From Opitutaceae bacterium (GTDB taxonomy: Bacteria; Verrucomicrobiota; Verrucomicrobiia; Opitutales; Opitutaceae): a DNA stretch of 14,122 nucleotides. The notes under the pieces are model-generated. The model was given only the letters and a program-made list of their open reading frames with translations. It did not search any database and was not told the origin of the DNA. Positions 1-7,965 of the stretch are shown piece after piece (position 1 is the stretch's first letter; each line of letters begins with the position of its first letter). The stretch spans positions 1-14,122 of the forward strand of contig JADLBI010000150.1 of assembly GCA_020847775.1 (NCBI GenBank), in the 5' to 3' direction. The position numbers were made by a program, and so were the translations under genes.

Positions 1-496
1 CCATCTGCCGCTCCGCCGCCGTCCAACGGATCTCCTCCTTCACCATCATCGGTTGCAGTGTCTTCAGGGCGACGACGTTGCCGCCCGCGATGCCCACCAC
101 CGCGATCAAAATCGTGGAGATCGCATACAGGGTGGCGAGGAACCGACGACCGAAGCGGTCTTCAAACAAGTCCGCCATCGTCGTCAACCGCACCCGGCGA
201 AACCACACGTTGCTGAACCAGTAGTATGGCGTGAGAAACAACGTGATGAGCGCCAACCAAGTGCCGCCCGCTCCCTGCCGGTAAACCGAGCTCGAGGTCG
301 TCGTCGCCTGCCCGGGATCGGTCATATTGCCGAAGCTAAGGAAAAACTGGAACCACTTGCCGAGCGACCGGCCTCCGAGGAAAAAATCATCCTCCCCCTT
401 CACGCCGTGCGCGAGGATTTTGCCGATGGCGAGGACGCCGATGATGTAGGCGACCAAGATTGAGAAATCGATCCAGTGCAGGCCGAGGATAGTCAT
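1..496 (-). CDS. Sodium:solute symporter (SSS family), N-terminal part
   Basis: This is an inner-membrane Na+-coupled symporter of the SSS/SSF family; the substrate cannot be told. The reverse strand reads open from an ATG at 494-496 to the left edge, giving about 165 residues without a stop, so the C-terminal two thirds lie outside the window. A first helix (about residues 9-27, WIDFSILVAYIIGVLAIG) is followed by the family-typical DDFFLGGRSLGKW (36-48). Then come FGNMTDPGQATTTSSSVYRQ (56-73 region) and a hydrophobic GGTWLALITLFLTPYYWF segment, which match the TM1-TM2 region of SSS transporters with its Ser/Thr-rich sodium-site helix. Another helix spans about 121-145. There is no clear Shine-Dalgarno sequence before the start. 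The gene diverges from the MFS gene at 758 across a 261-bp gap. Family assignment is firm; the solute (sugar, amino acid or carboxylate) is open. Confidence 0.87.
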   Translation of the reverse strand, partial: MTILGLHWIDFSILVAYIIGVLAIGKILAHGVKGEDDFFLGGRSLGKWFQFFLSFGNMTDPGQATTTSSSVYRQGAGGTWLALITLFLTPYYWFSNVWFRRVRLTTMADLFEDRFGRRFLATLYAISTILIAVVGIAGGNVVALKTLQPMMVKEEIRWTAAERQM

Positions 497-757
497 GGGG
501 ACGGGAAAAGCCGTTGGGTAACGTCGAGTCGGGCACTGCGCCCGCTCCCTGCCACCAAGTCAAGCCGGGACGTGGACCCGCGCCGCCAAACCCATCGCGG
601 AGCCGATTGGGCTGAGCTCACCAACAAGCAGAGCCGTTAGGCGAGGCATCCATGGTTAACCCCTCCGGGTTGCTGGAGTCCGCATAGTCGTCGCCCCATC
701 CGCGCCAAACTGAAACTTGCGGACCGCGCCGGACCGCGCCACAAACGGCCCCGCCCC
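497..757. promoter_or_regulatory. Divergent intergenic region between two transporter genes
   Basis: This 261-bp gap must carry the promoters for both the symporter (minus) and the MFS transporter (plus). I see no convincing -35/-10 pair. Visible items are a perfect tandem duplication of GGACCGCGCC at 721-730 and 731-740, shortly before the MFS start, and a short hairpin AACCC-CTCC-GGGTT at 658-671. An 11-codon frame at 652-687 is too short to call a gene. Confidence 0.4.
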
Positions 758-2074
758 ATGAAATCCACCACCGCCCCCGCCGCGCCCCGCGGCATCTGGA
801 AAGTCATCGCCGCGTCCTCCGCCGGCACGCTCATCGAGTGGTATGACTTCTACATCTTCGGTTCGCTCGCGACCATCATCTCCACGCAGTTCTTCCCCAA
901 GGGCAACCCCACCGTGGCGTTTCTCTCCACGCTGGCGGTCTTCGCCACCGGCTTCATCGTGCGCCCGTTCGGGGCCATCGTGTTCGGCCATATCGGCGAC
1001 CTGGTGGGCCGCAAATATACCTTTCTGCTCACGCTACTTTTGATGGGTGGCTCGACCTTCGCCATCGGCCTGCTGCCCACCTACGAGCATTGGGGCGTGG
1101 CCGCCACCGGGCTGCTCGTGTTGCTGCGGCTGGTGCAAGGGCTCGCCCTCGGTGGCGAATACGGCGGCGCCGCCACCTACGTGGCCGAACACGCGCCCGA
1201 TGGCCGCCGCGGCTTCTACACCAGTTTCATCCAGACCACGGCCACACTCGGGCTGTTCGTCTCGCTCGGCGTCATCCTCGGCATCCGCGAGTTGCTCGGC
1301 CAGACAACCTTTGAGGACTGGGGCTGGCGCCTGCCCTTCCTCCTTTCGATCTTTTTAATCGTGGTCTCCTACTACATCCGCGTGCGGATGCAGGAATCGC
1401 CGCTCTTCGCCAAGACCAAGGCCGAGGGCAAACTCTCGAAAAACCCGATCAAGGAAAGTTTCGCGCGCCCGGAGAACCGGCGGCTGGTCATCCTCGCGCT
1501 GCTCGGCGCCACCCTGGGTCAGGGCGTCGTCTGGTATACGGGTCAATTTTACGCGCTCTTCTTTTTGCAACGCATCGCCGGGGTGGATTTTGTCACCGTC
1601 AACCTCATCATCGCCGCCGCGCTGGTGCTCGGCACACCGTTCTTCATCTTCTTCGGCAGCCTCTCGGATCGCATCGGCCGCAAACCCATCATCATCGCCG
1701 GGTGCCTCTTGGCCGCCCTGCTTTATTATCCGATCTACCAAGGGCTGATGCACTACGCCAACCCGCTCAACGAGGTGATGCTCATCGCGCTCGTGTTCGT
1801 GCAGGTGCTCTTCGTCACGATGGTTTACGGTCCGATCGCGGCGTTCTTGGTCGAGCTCTTTCCCACGCGCATACGCTACACCTCAATGTCGCTGCCCTAC
1901 CACATCGGCAACGGCGTGTTCGGCGGCCTCGTGCCCTTCATCGCCACGGCGCTCGTGGCCAAGACTGGCAACCCTTACGCCGGGCTCATCTACCCCATCG
2001 GCATCGCGCTGACGACCGCCGTCATCGGCGGCTTTTTCCTCAAGGAAAAACGCCACGGCGCGCTGGCCGACTGA
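758..2074 (+). CDS. MFS transporter, metabolite:H+ symporter (MHS) type
   Basis: This 438-residue inner-membrane secondary transporter belongs to the MHS branch of the major facilitator superfamily (ProP, KgtP, ShiA and citrate/dicarboxylate relatives). It should import a small organic acid, osmolyte or similar metabolite with protons. Evidence is the MHS hallmark near the N-terminus (LIEWYDFYIFG, residues 25-35), the MFS loop 2-3 motif GHIGDLVGRK (77-86), and RLVQGLALGGEYGGA in TM4 (124-138). The GWRLPFLLS segment (189-197) and a second loop motif GSLSDRIGRK (300-309) follow. Length is normal and twelve hydrophobic segments are apparent. The N-terminal ten residues are a short cytosolic Thr/Ala/Pro tail, and the ATG at 758 is the only sensible start. 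The gene converges on gpsA; its stop is 55 bp from a hairpin at 2130-2163. Residues cannot settle the substrate. Confidence 0.92.
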   Translation: MKSTTAPAAPRGIWKVIAASSAGTLIEWYDFYIFGSLATIISTQFFPKGNPTVAFLSTLAVFATGFIVRPFGAIVFGHIGDLVGRKYTFLLTLLLMGGSTFAIGLLPTYEHWGVAATGLLVLLRLVQGLALGGEYGGAATYVAEHAPDGRRGFYTSFIQTTATLGLFVSLGVILGIRELLGQTTFEDWGWRLPFLLSIFLIVVSYYIRVRMQESPLFAKTKAEGKLSKNPIKESFARPENRRLVILALLGATLGQGVVWYTGQFYALFFLQRIAGVDFVTVNLIIAAALVLGTPFFIFFGSLSDRIGRKPIIIAGCLLAALLYYPIYQGLMHYANPLNEVMLIALVFVQVLFVTMVYGPIAAFLVELFPTRIRYTSMSLPYHIGNGVFGGLVPFIATALVAKTGNPYAGLIYPIGIALTTAVIGGFFLKEKRHGALAD

Positions 2075-2129
2075 GCCCATGCGCCGCCGCGGGATGCGGT
2101 CATGGCGGCGAGCTCCCCGCGGGCCGACC

Positions 2130-2163
2130 AGCCGTTTGTAACGTATTATGTTACAAACTGGCT
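2130..2163. terminator. Hairpin between convergent MFS and gpsA genes
   Basis: Inverted repeat GTTTGTAAC (2134-2142) and GTTACAAAC (2150-2158) with a 7-nt loop. AGCC/GGCT pairs outside it extend the stem to 13 bp with one bulged base. It ends directly against the gpsA stop codon (2164-2166). No T-tract follows on either strand, so it is a candidate bidirectional, non-canonical terminator or mRNA 3' stabiliser. Its core resembles the hairpin at 4184-4214. Confidence 0.55.
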
Positions 2164-3189
2164 TTACGGCGCGGGGGCGAACGGCGTGGTGGTTTCGCGT
2201 TTGAGGCCGCGGTTCATCAACGATTGCAGGGCGGCGGCCGGGGCCTTGCCGACGTAGAGTATGGCGTGGATTTCGTGCAAAATCGGGGCATCAATCCCGC
2301 GTTGTTGGCACAGCTCCTCAAAGGCCAGCGTCGTGCGGTAGCCTTCGACCACGGTGCGGCGGTGGGCGATGAGATCGGCGACCTTCGCCCCCGCGCCGAT
2401 TTGCTCGCCAAACCGCCGGTTACGGCTCCACGCGCCGTGGCAGGTGGCCACCAGATCGCCGAAACCGCTGAGGCCGTAAAACGTCTCGGTGCGCGCGCCC
2501 AAGGCCACTCCGACGCGCACCATCTCGGTGAGCGCGCGGGTGAGCAGGGCGGCGCGGGCGTTGTCGCCGAGCTTAAGCCCGTCGCAGCAACCGGCCGCGA
2601 TGGCGTAAATGTTTTTCAGGCAGCCGCCGAGTTCGGCCCCGCGCAGATCGTCGCCCGTGTAAACCCGCAGCATGGGGCTGCTGAGCGCGGCCTGAACTTC
2701 GCGCAACTGCCCCTCCGGCTGCGCGCATGCCAGCACCATCGCGGCTGGTTGCCGTCGGGCCACTTCCTCGGCATTGGTCGGGCCAGTCAACGCGCCCACC
2801 GTCACGCCTGGCAGCAGCTCGGTGATGATTTCCGACGGTCGCTGGTGGGTGCCGGTATCCAGGCCCTTGACCAAACTCACGACGAATTTCAAACGGCCAT
2901 CACCCGGCCGGACCGCTTGGATGAGTCCACAGGTGGCGCGCAGCGCGTGGGAGGGGCAGGCCAACAGCGCGACCTCAACCCCGGTCAAGGCAGCCTTCAG
3001 ATCGGCCGTGACGCGCACCCCATCCGGCAACGACACGCCGGGCAGGTAGTCGGTGTTTTCCCGCGCGGCCAGCAGCGCGGCAGCGTGCTCGGCCCGCCGT
3101 GGGACCAAAGTCGTCGGGTGTCCAGTCCGCGCCAAGTGCACGGCAAAAGCCGTGCCCCACGCGCCCGCACCGATGACCGCGAAATTCAT
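2164..3189 (-). CDS. gpsA: NAD(P)H-dependent glycerol-3-phosphate dehydrogenase
   Basis: This cytosolic enzyme reduces dihydroxyacetone phosphate to sn-glycerol 3-phosphate with NAD(P)H, supplying the backbone of phospholipids. The 341-residue protein has the family's usual length and all its landmarks. These are the N-terminal dinucleotide-binding motif GAGAWGTA (7-14), SLVKGL (105-110), and GALTGPTNAEEVA (132-144), a variant of the usual GPSFAxEV. The catalytic-lysine segment GCLKNIYAIAAG (189-200, K192), YGLSGFGDL (238-246) and SRNRRFG (255-261) follow. The frame stays open upstream to 3456, but the family N-terminus MNFAVIGAGAWG fixes the start at the ATG at 3187-3189. No clear Shine-Dalgarno sequence is visible. 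The gene is monocistronic, convergent with the MFS gene and divergent from a small membrane protein gene. The start-proximal region contains a large palindrome (3251-3289). Confidence 0.96.
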   Translation of the reverse strand: MNFAVIGAGAWGTAFAVHLARTGHPTTLVPRRAEHAAALLAARENTDYLPGVSLPDGVRVTADLKAALTGVEVALLACPSHALRATCGLIQAVRPGDGRLKFVVSLVKGLDTGTHQRPSEIITELLPGVTVGALTGPTNAEEVARRQPAAMVLACAQPEGQLREVQAALSSPMLRVYTGDDLRGAELGGCLKNIYAIAAGCCDGLKLGDNARAALLTRALTEMVRVGVALGARTETFYGLSGFGDLVATCHGAWSRNRRFGEQIGAGAKVADLIAHRRTVVEGYRTTLAFEELCQQRGIDAPILHEIHAILYVGKAPAAALQSLMNRGLKRETTTPFAPAP

Positions 3190-3250
3190 AGCTGGGTTAA
3201 TCGCGCATTCGGCCGCGCGGGACGAGTTTTTTCGCCGGGCCCGCCCGCGC

Positions 3251-3289
3251 CCCGCCCCGGATGTTCGTAATACGAACATCCGGGGCGGG
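3251..3289. repeat. Perfect 19-bp inverted repeat in divergent intergenic region
   Basis: The arms 3251-3269 and 3271-3289 are exact reverse complements around a single central A at 3270. The inner part is GGATGTTCGTA/TACGAACATCC and the outer part is GC-only. It lies 62 bp upstream of the gpsA start and 92 bp upstream of the small membrane protein start. It is too long and too exact to be chance. It could be an operator, a hairpin that insulates the divergent transcripts, or a copy of an interspersed palindromic repeat. Confidence 0.8.
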
Positions 3290-3380
3290 CGGGACGGCGT
3301 TTGGAAAATGCGGTCAAAAACCGGGCGGCACGAGTTTGACCTTGAAATACCACACCGGGAGGTCTGCCAATGTGCCCCGC

Positions 3381-3635
3381 ATGTTTCGCGTGCTCGCCAA
3401 TCTTCTGCGCCGTCCCGCCATCCGCATGGGGTTGGCGCGGGATCGTCGGCGCACACTGCGGGACCCGCGGTTCGTGAGCTTCATGAGCCAGAGCAACCGC
3501 AAGACGCTCGACACAAATTTTCACGACACGGTGATGCGCGGCCGACGGTTGCTGCGGCAGGGGCTGGTCGTGCTGGCGGCGGCGGGGTTCGCTTGGGTGG
3601 CGATTGAGAGCGCCAAGGCGCTGTCGGTTTTCTGA
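3381..3635 (+). CDS. Small single-pass membrane protein, function unknown
   Basis: An 84-residue protein I do not recognise. The N-terminal 60 residues are very basic and polar (MFRVLANLLRR, then DRRRTLRDPR at 21-30). One hydrophobic segment follows (GLVVLAAAGFAWVAIESA, about 61-78) and ends six residues from the C-terminus, so it looks tail-anchored with a basic cytosolic domain. Third codon positions are strongly G/C, as in neighbouring real genes, which supports coding. The frame is open back to 3261, but the stretch before 3381 overlaps the palindrome. I take the ATG at 3381; an in-frame GTG at 3372 is an alternative. It lies 56 bp upstream of the lipoprotein gene on the same strand and may share its transcript. 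Existence is likely; function is not inferable. Confidence 0.6.
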   Translation: MFRVLANLLRRPAIRMGLARDRRRTLRDPRFVSFMSQSNRKTLDTNFHDTVMRGRRLLRQGLVVLAAAGFAWVAIESAKALSVF

Positions 3636-3666
3636 GCGCGGGCCCGCGACTCAGTCTTGCGGTCGA

Positions 3667-3687
3667 GCATGACGGTGGTTGTCATGC
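3667..3687. promoter_or_regulatory. Hairpin directly upstream of the lipoprotein start
   Basis: Inverted repeat GCATGAC (3667-3673) and GTCATGC (3681-3687) with a 7-nt loop, ending 4 nt before the lipoprotein ATG at 3692. The position would cover the ribosome-binding zone, so it could act as an operator or translational hairpin. It could also be chance at this arm length. Confidence 0.3.
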
Positions 3688-3691
3688 GCCC

Positions 3692-4162
3692 ATGACCTCC
3701 CTTCGTTTTCTGTCCGTGTTCACCTTGCTCTGCGGCCTGCTGGCCTCCGGTTGCCAGACTCGCTACAGCATCGGCGAGATCTCCGTGGCCGTGGTCGATC
3801 TGAAGCCGGCCGGTGGCTCGATGCTGGAATCCCGCGCGGTGATGACTGTGCGCTATTTTAACGAGAACGTGGTGCCCATCGCCTTCACCAGCACCACACA
3901 CAAGCTCTACCTCAACGGCACCTATGTCGGCAAGGCCGTGAGCAACCAAGCCGTGGGTCTGCCGCCGGCGAGCACCACCACGCAAGACGTCGTGGTCTTT
4001 TTTGAAAACACCCGGTTGCTCACCCAGCTACTCGACGCGGGCCGCAGCCAAAGCGCCACCTACAAGCTAGTGAGCACGCTGACCTACCAAAAGGGCGACG
4101 ACACCGAGCGCGTGCCCGCCGAAGCGACCGGCACGATCGACCTCGGCGCGCTGGCGCGGTGA
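3692..4162 (+). CDS. Lipoprotein with LEA14/WHy-like (LEA type 2) domain
   Basis: A 156-residue predicted lipoprotein. The N-terminus is a type II signal peptide: a short basic start (MTSLRF), a hydrophobic core (LSVFTLLCGLL) and a lipobox ASGC with the acylated cysteine at residue 21. Cleavage would leave about 136 residues facing the periplasm. The mature part alternates short beta strands, for example ISVAVVDLKP, AVMTVRYFNENVVPIAFTS, HKLYLNGTYVG and a conserved-looking GLPPASTTTQDVVVFF. These resemble the LEA type 2/WHy fold, a small beta sandwich linked to desiccation and membrane stress tolerance in the better-known members. The domain call rests on reading strand pattern and the N-E-N-x-x-P element, not on a search. 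It follows the small membrane protein gene and converges on sdhB. Confidence 0.72.
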   Translation: MTSLRFLSVFTLLCGLLASGCQTRYSIGEISVAVVDLKPAGGSMLESRAVMTVRYFNENVVPIAFTSTTHKLYLNGTYVGKAVSNQAVGLPPASTTTQDVVVFFENTRLLTQLLDAGRSQSATYKLVSTLTYQKGDDTERVPAEATGTIDLGALAR

Positions 4163-4183
4163 CGTTCGCGCGAGCCGCCGCGA

Positions 4184-4214
4184 CCGGCTTGTAGCGTCGG
4201 AGATTACAAACCGG
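4184..4214. terminator. Hairpin between convergent lipoprotein and sdhB genes
   Basis: CCGGCTTGTA (4184-4193) pairs with TACAAACCGG (4205-4214) with one internal mismatch and an 11-nt loop. It lies 21 bp after the lipoprotein stop and 9 bp beyond the sdhB stop. No T-run follows. It shares the TTGTA(A/G)C...TTACAAAC core with the hairpin at 2130-2163 and sits in the same convergent setting, so it is a candidate non-canonical bidirectional terminator. Confidence 0.5.
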
Positions 4215-4223
4215 CCGGCGCGG

Positions 4224-5036
4224 TCAGGCGCCGCCACCGGAGCCAGCGGCGGGCTTGTCGGTAAACGCCGCGCGAAAACTGGCGGCGAGGTAGTCCCGAT
4301 TCATGCGGGCGATGAAGTCGTGCGAGATGAGCTTCGGGCAGGCGGCGGAGCACTCGTATTGGTTGGTGCAGTTGCCGAAGCCGAGCTCGTCCATCTTCGC
4401 CACCATGTTGAGCACGCGGATGTCGCGTTCGGGCTGGCCCTGGGGGAGCAGGGCGAGTTGCGAGACTTTGGCCGAGACGAAGAGCATGGCGGAGGCGTTT
4501 TTGCACGCGGCCACGCAGGCGCCGCAGCCGATGCAGGCGGCGGCGTCCATCGCGAGATCGGCGTCCGCCTTCGGCACAGGCAGGGCGTTGGCGTCCTGCG
4601 GCGCGCCGGTGCGGACGCTGATGAAGCCGCCCGCTTGCTGGATTTTATCGAAGGCGGAGCGGTCGATGACGAGATCCTTGACCACGGGGAAGGGTTCGGC
4701 GCGGAAGGGCTCGACGGTGATGACATCGCCGTCCTTGAAGCTGCGCATGTAGGTCTGGCAGGTGGCGATGCCGGACTGCGGGCCGTGGGGCTCGCCGTCG
4801 ATCATGAGTGAGCAGGTGCCACAGATGCCTTCGCGGCAGTCGTGGGCGAAGGCGATGGGGTCCTCGTTGCGGCGTTCGAGGTCGTCATTTACGACGTCGA
4901 GCATCTCGAGGAACGACATGTTGGGGTTGCAGTTCGCCGCTTGGTATTCGACGAGGCGGCCCGGCTGATCGGCGGCGGGCTGCCGCCAGATGCGCAGGGT
5001 GACCGAGATGTTTTGGGATGCGGAATGGTCAGCCAT
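4224..5036 (-). CDS. sdhB: Succinate dehydrogenase/fumarate reductase iron-sulfur subunit
   Basis: This is the electron-transfer subunit of complex II, passing electrons from the flavoprotein to the quinone site through three Fe-S clusters. The 270-residue protein has C67-REGI-C72-GT-C75 plus C93 for the [2Fe-2S] cluster. C168-IG-C171-GA-C174 with C233 serves the [4Fe-4S] cluster, and C178, C223 and C229 serve the [3Fe-4S] cluster. The gap of 17 residues between C75 and C93 is longer than the 11 of the E. coli-type subunit and fits the non-classical (type B, Bacteroidetes/Epsilonproteobacteria-like) family. The text HDCREGICGTCSLMIDGEPHGP also fits that group. The Gly/Ala tail AAGSGGGA is probably disordered. 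It is the last gene of sdhC-sdhA-sdhB, starting 8 nt after sdhA, so it is translationally linked. The direction (succinate oxidation or fumarate reduction) cannot be read from the sequence. Confidence 0.96.
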   Translation of the reverse strand: MADHSASQNISVTLRIWRQPAADQPGRLVEYQAANCNPNMSFLEMLDVVNDDLERRNEDPIAFAHDCREGICGTCSLMIDGEPHGPQSGIATCQTYMRSFKDGDVITVEPFRAEPFPVVKDLVIDRSAFDKIQQAGGFISVRTGAPQDANALPVPKADADLAMDAAACIGCGACVAACKNASAMLFVSAKVSQLALLPQGQPERDIRVLNMVAKMDELGFGNCTNQYECSAACPKLISHDFIARMNRDYLAASFRAAFTDKPAAGSGGGA

Positions 5037-5044
5037 GGGAAGAA

Positions 5045-7030
<1,986 letters not shown>

Positions 7031-7042
7031 GGCGGGGCGAGA

Positions 7043-7819
7043 TTAGTGGGCGGCGACGGCGGGGGCGACTTGGGCGTCGGGATGGGGCGGCAACACGCCG
7101 CTCAAAATAGCGGCGGGGATCGCGAGGTTGCCGAGGAAGTAGAGCAGGCAGACCAGCGCGACCACTTTGCGCAGGGCCTTGGCCCACGTGGTCGAGCGCC
7201 AGCCGATGGTTTGGAAAAGGCTATCGATGCCGTGCAGGAGGTGAAACGAGAGCAGGCCGACGGCGATGATGTAGAAGAGAGCCACCGGCGCGCTTTCGAA
7301 GCCGCGGTAAACCATCAGGTAAACGTTGTCCACGGCGGTGCCCGCCGCGACGACCGGAAAGCCCGCCACCGCGTAATCGTGCCGCATCACGTAAGCGTGC
7401 CGGGCCTTGAAGTCGGCCGGATCCGTCACGCCGAAGGTGAAATGCGCGAGATGATACAAGATGAACGCGAGCACGACATAGCCGGTCCACCGGATGTAGC
7501 GCGAGGCGAGCGTGGCCTTGATCCAGCGCTTGCCCCCGTCATAATCCGTGCCGCGCGCGCGGCGGTTCTCGATGGTCAAAACCGTGGCCGCCCAGATGTG
7601 GATGACCACGCTGGCCAGCAGCACGAGGCGCACCGCCCAGATCAACCCGCCGGTCTGGTGCAGGAACTGGGCGTAGCCGTTGATTTTGTCGGGGTGCGAA
7701 AAGATCTGGAGGTTGCCGACCAGATGGCCGATGGCGAAACCGGCCAAGATGACACCCGTGAGGGCCATGAGAAATTTACGGCCGATGGAGGAGCGAAACA
7801 AAGCAGCGAGGGGACTCAT
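7043..7819 (-). CDS. sdhC: Succinate dehydrogenase cytochrome b subunit
   Basis: This is the membrane anchor of complex II, which binds haem and carries the quinone site. The 258-residue protein has five hydrophobic helices at about 15-37, 60-82, 110-130, 177-200 and 215-240. Their histidines are H32 (AIGHLVGNL), H74 (VVIHIW), H123/H126 (LYHLAHF) and H193/H196 (SFHLLHGID). Five helices in a single polypeptide, with several helix histidines and no sdhD gene, is the arrangement of non-classical type B enzymes, normally di-haem. The N-terminus SSIGRKFLMALTGVIL is typical of this family. It is the first gene of the operon; the 146-bp gap upstream holds a possible promoter (7862-7890). The C-terminal Ala/Pro/His tail (PHPDAQVAPAVAAH) is not conserved in character. 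Confidence 0.95.
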   Translation of the reverse strand: MSPLAALFRSSIGRKFLMALTGVILAGFAIGHLVGNLQIFSHPDKINGYAQFLHQTGGLIWAVRLVLLASVVIHIWAATVLTIENRRARGTDYDGGKRWIKATLASRYIRWTGYVVLAFILYHLAHFTFGVTDPADFKARHAYVMRHDYAVAGFPVVAAGTAVDNVYLMVYRGFESAPVALFYIIAVGLLSFHLLHGIDSLFQTIGWRSTTWAKALRKVVALVCLLYFLGNLAIPAAILSGVLPPHPDAQVAPAVAAH

Positions 7820-7861
7820 GTGGACAAGTGGTGACGCGGAGGGTAACGCATCCGCCCCAAG

Positions 7862-7890
7862 GGTAAAAACCTTGCCGGCGGTTTTGTAAA
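7862..7890 (-). promoter_or_regulatory. Possible promoter of the sdhCAB operon
   Basis: On the minus strand TTTACA (7885-7890) and TTTACC (7862-7867) are separated by 17 nt, ahead of sdhC. The first box fits a sigma-70 -35 with one mismatch; the second is a weak -10. It lies in the only gap before the operon, so a promoter must be near, but this exact call is weak. Confidence 0.3.
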
Positions 7891-7892
7891 GT

Positions 7893-7920
7893 CCGGGGCT
7901 GCGGCGCTCCCCCGCCCCGG
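7893..7920. terminator. Possible hairpin after the adenylate-forming enzyme gene
   Basis: CCGGGGC (7893-7899) and GCCCCGG (7914-7920) form a 7-bp GC stem with a 14-nt loop, 45 bp past the stop of the minus-strand gene ending at 7966. No T-tract follows, so terminator function is uncertain. Confidence 0.3.
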
Positions 7921-7965
7921 CGGCATATAAGGGAGCCTAACCGAAATCAGAAGCCGCCGACCCGC

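Noticed and set aside
53..463. 136-codon plus-strand frame at the left edge
   Set aside because: The reverse strand reads as a sodium:solute symporter N-terminus with correct helices; the plus frame is highly charged and featureless.
1702..3270. Open frame of 522 codons on the plus strand across the end of the MFS gene and all of gpsA
   Set aside because: It overlaps two well-recognised genes, has Arg/Ala/His-rich low-information content, and matches no family; it is a by-product of GC-rich codon use.
3190..3456. Upstream extension of gpsA
   Set aside because: The family N-terminus begins at the ATG at 3189, and the extension runs through the 39-bp palindrome.
3637..3648. Palindrome CGCGGGCCCGCG after the small membrane protein gene
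   Set aside because: GC-only 12-mer in GC-rich DNA with no loop and no T-tract; chance is likely.
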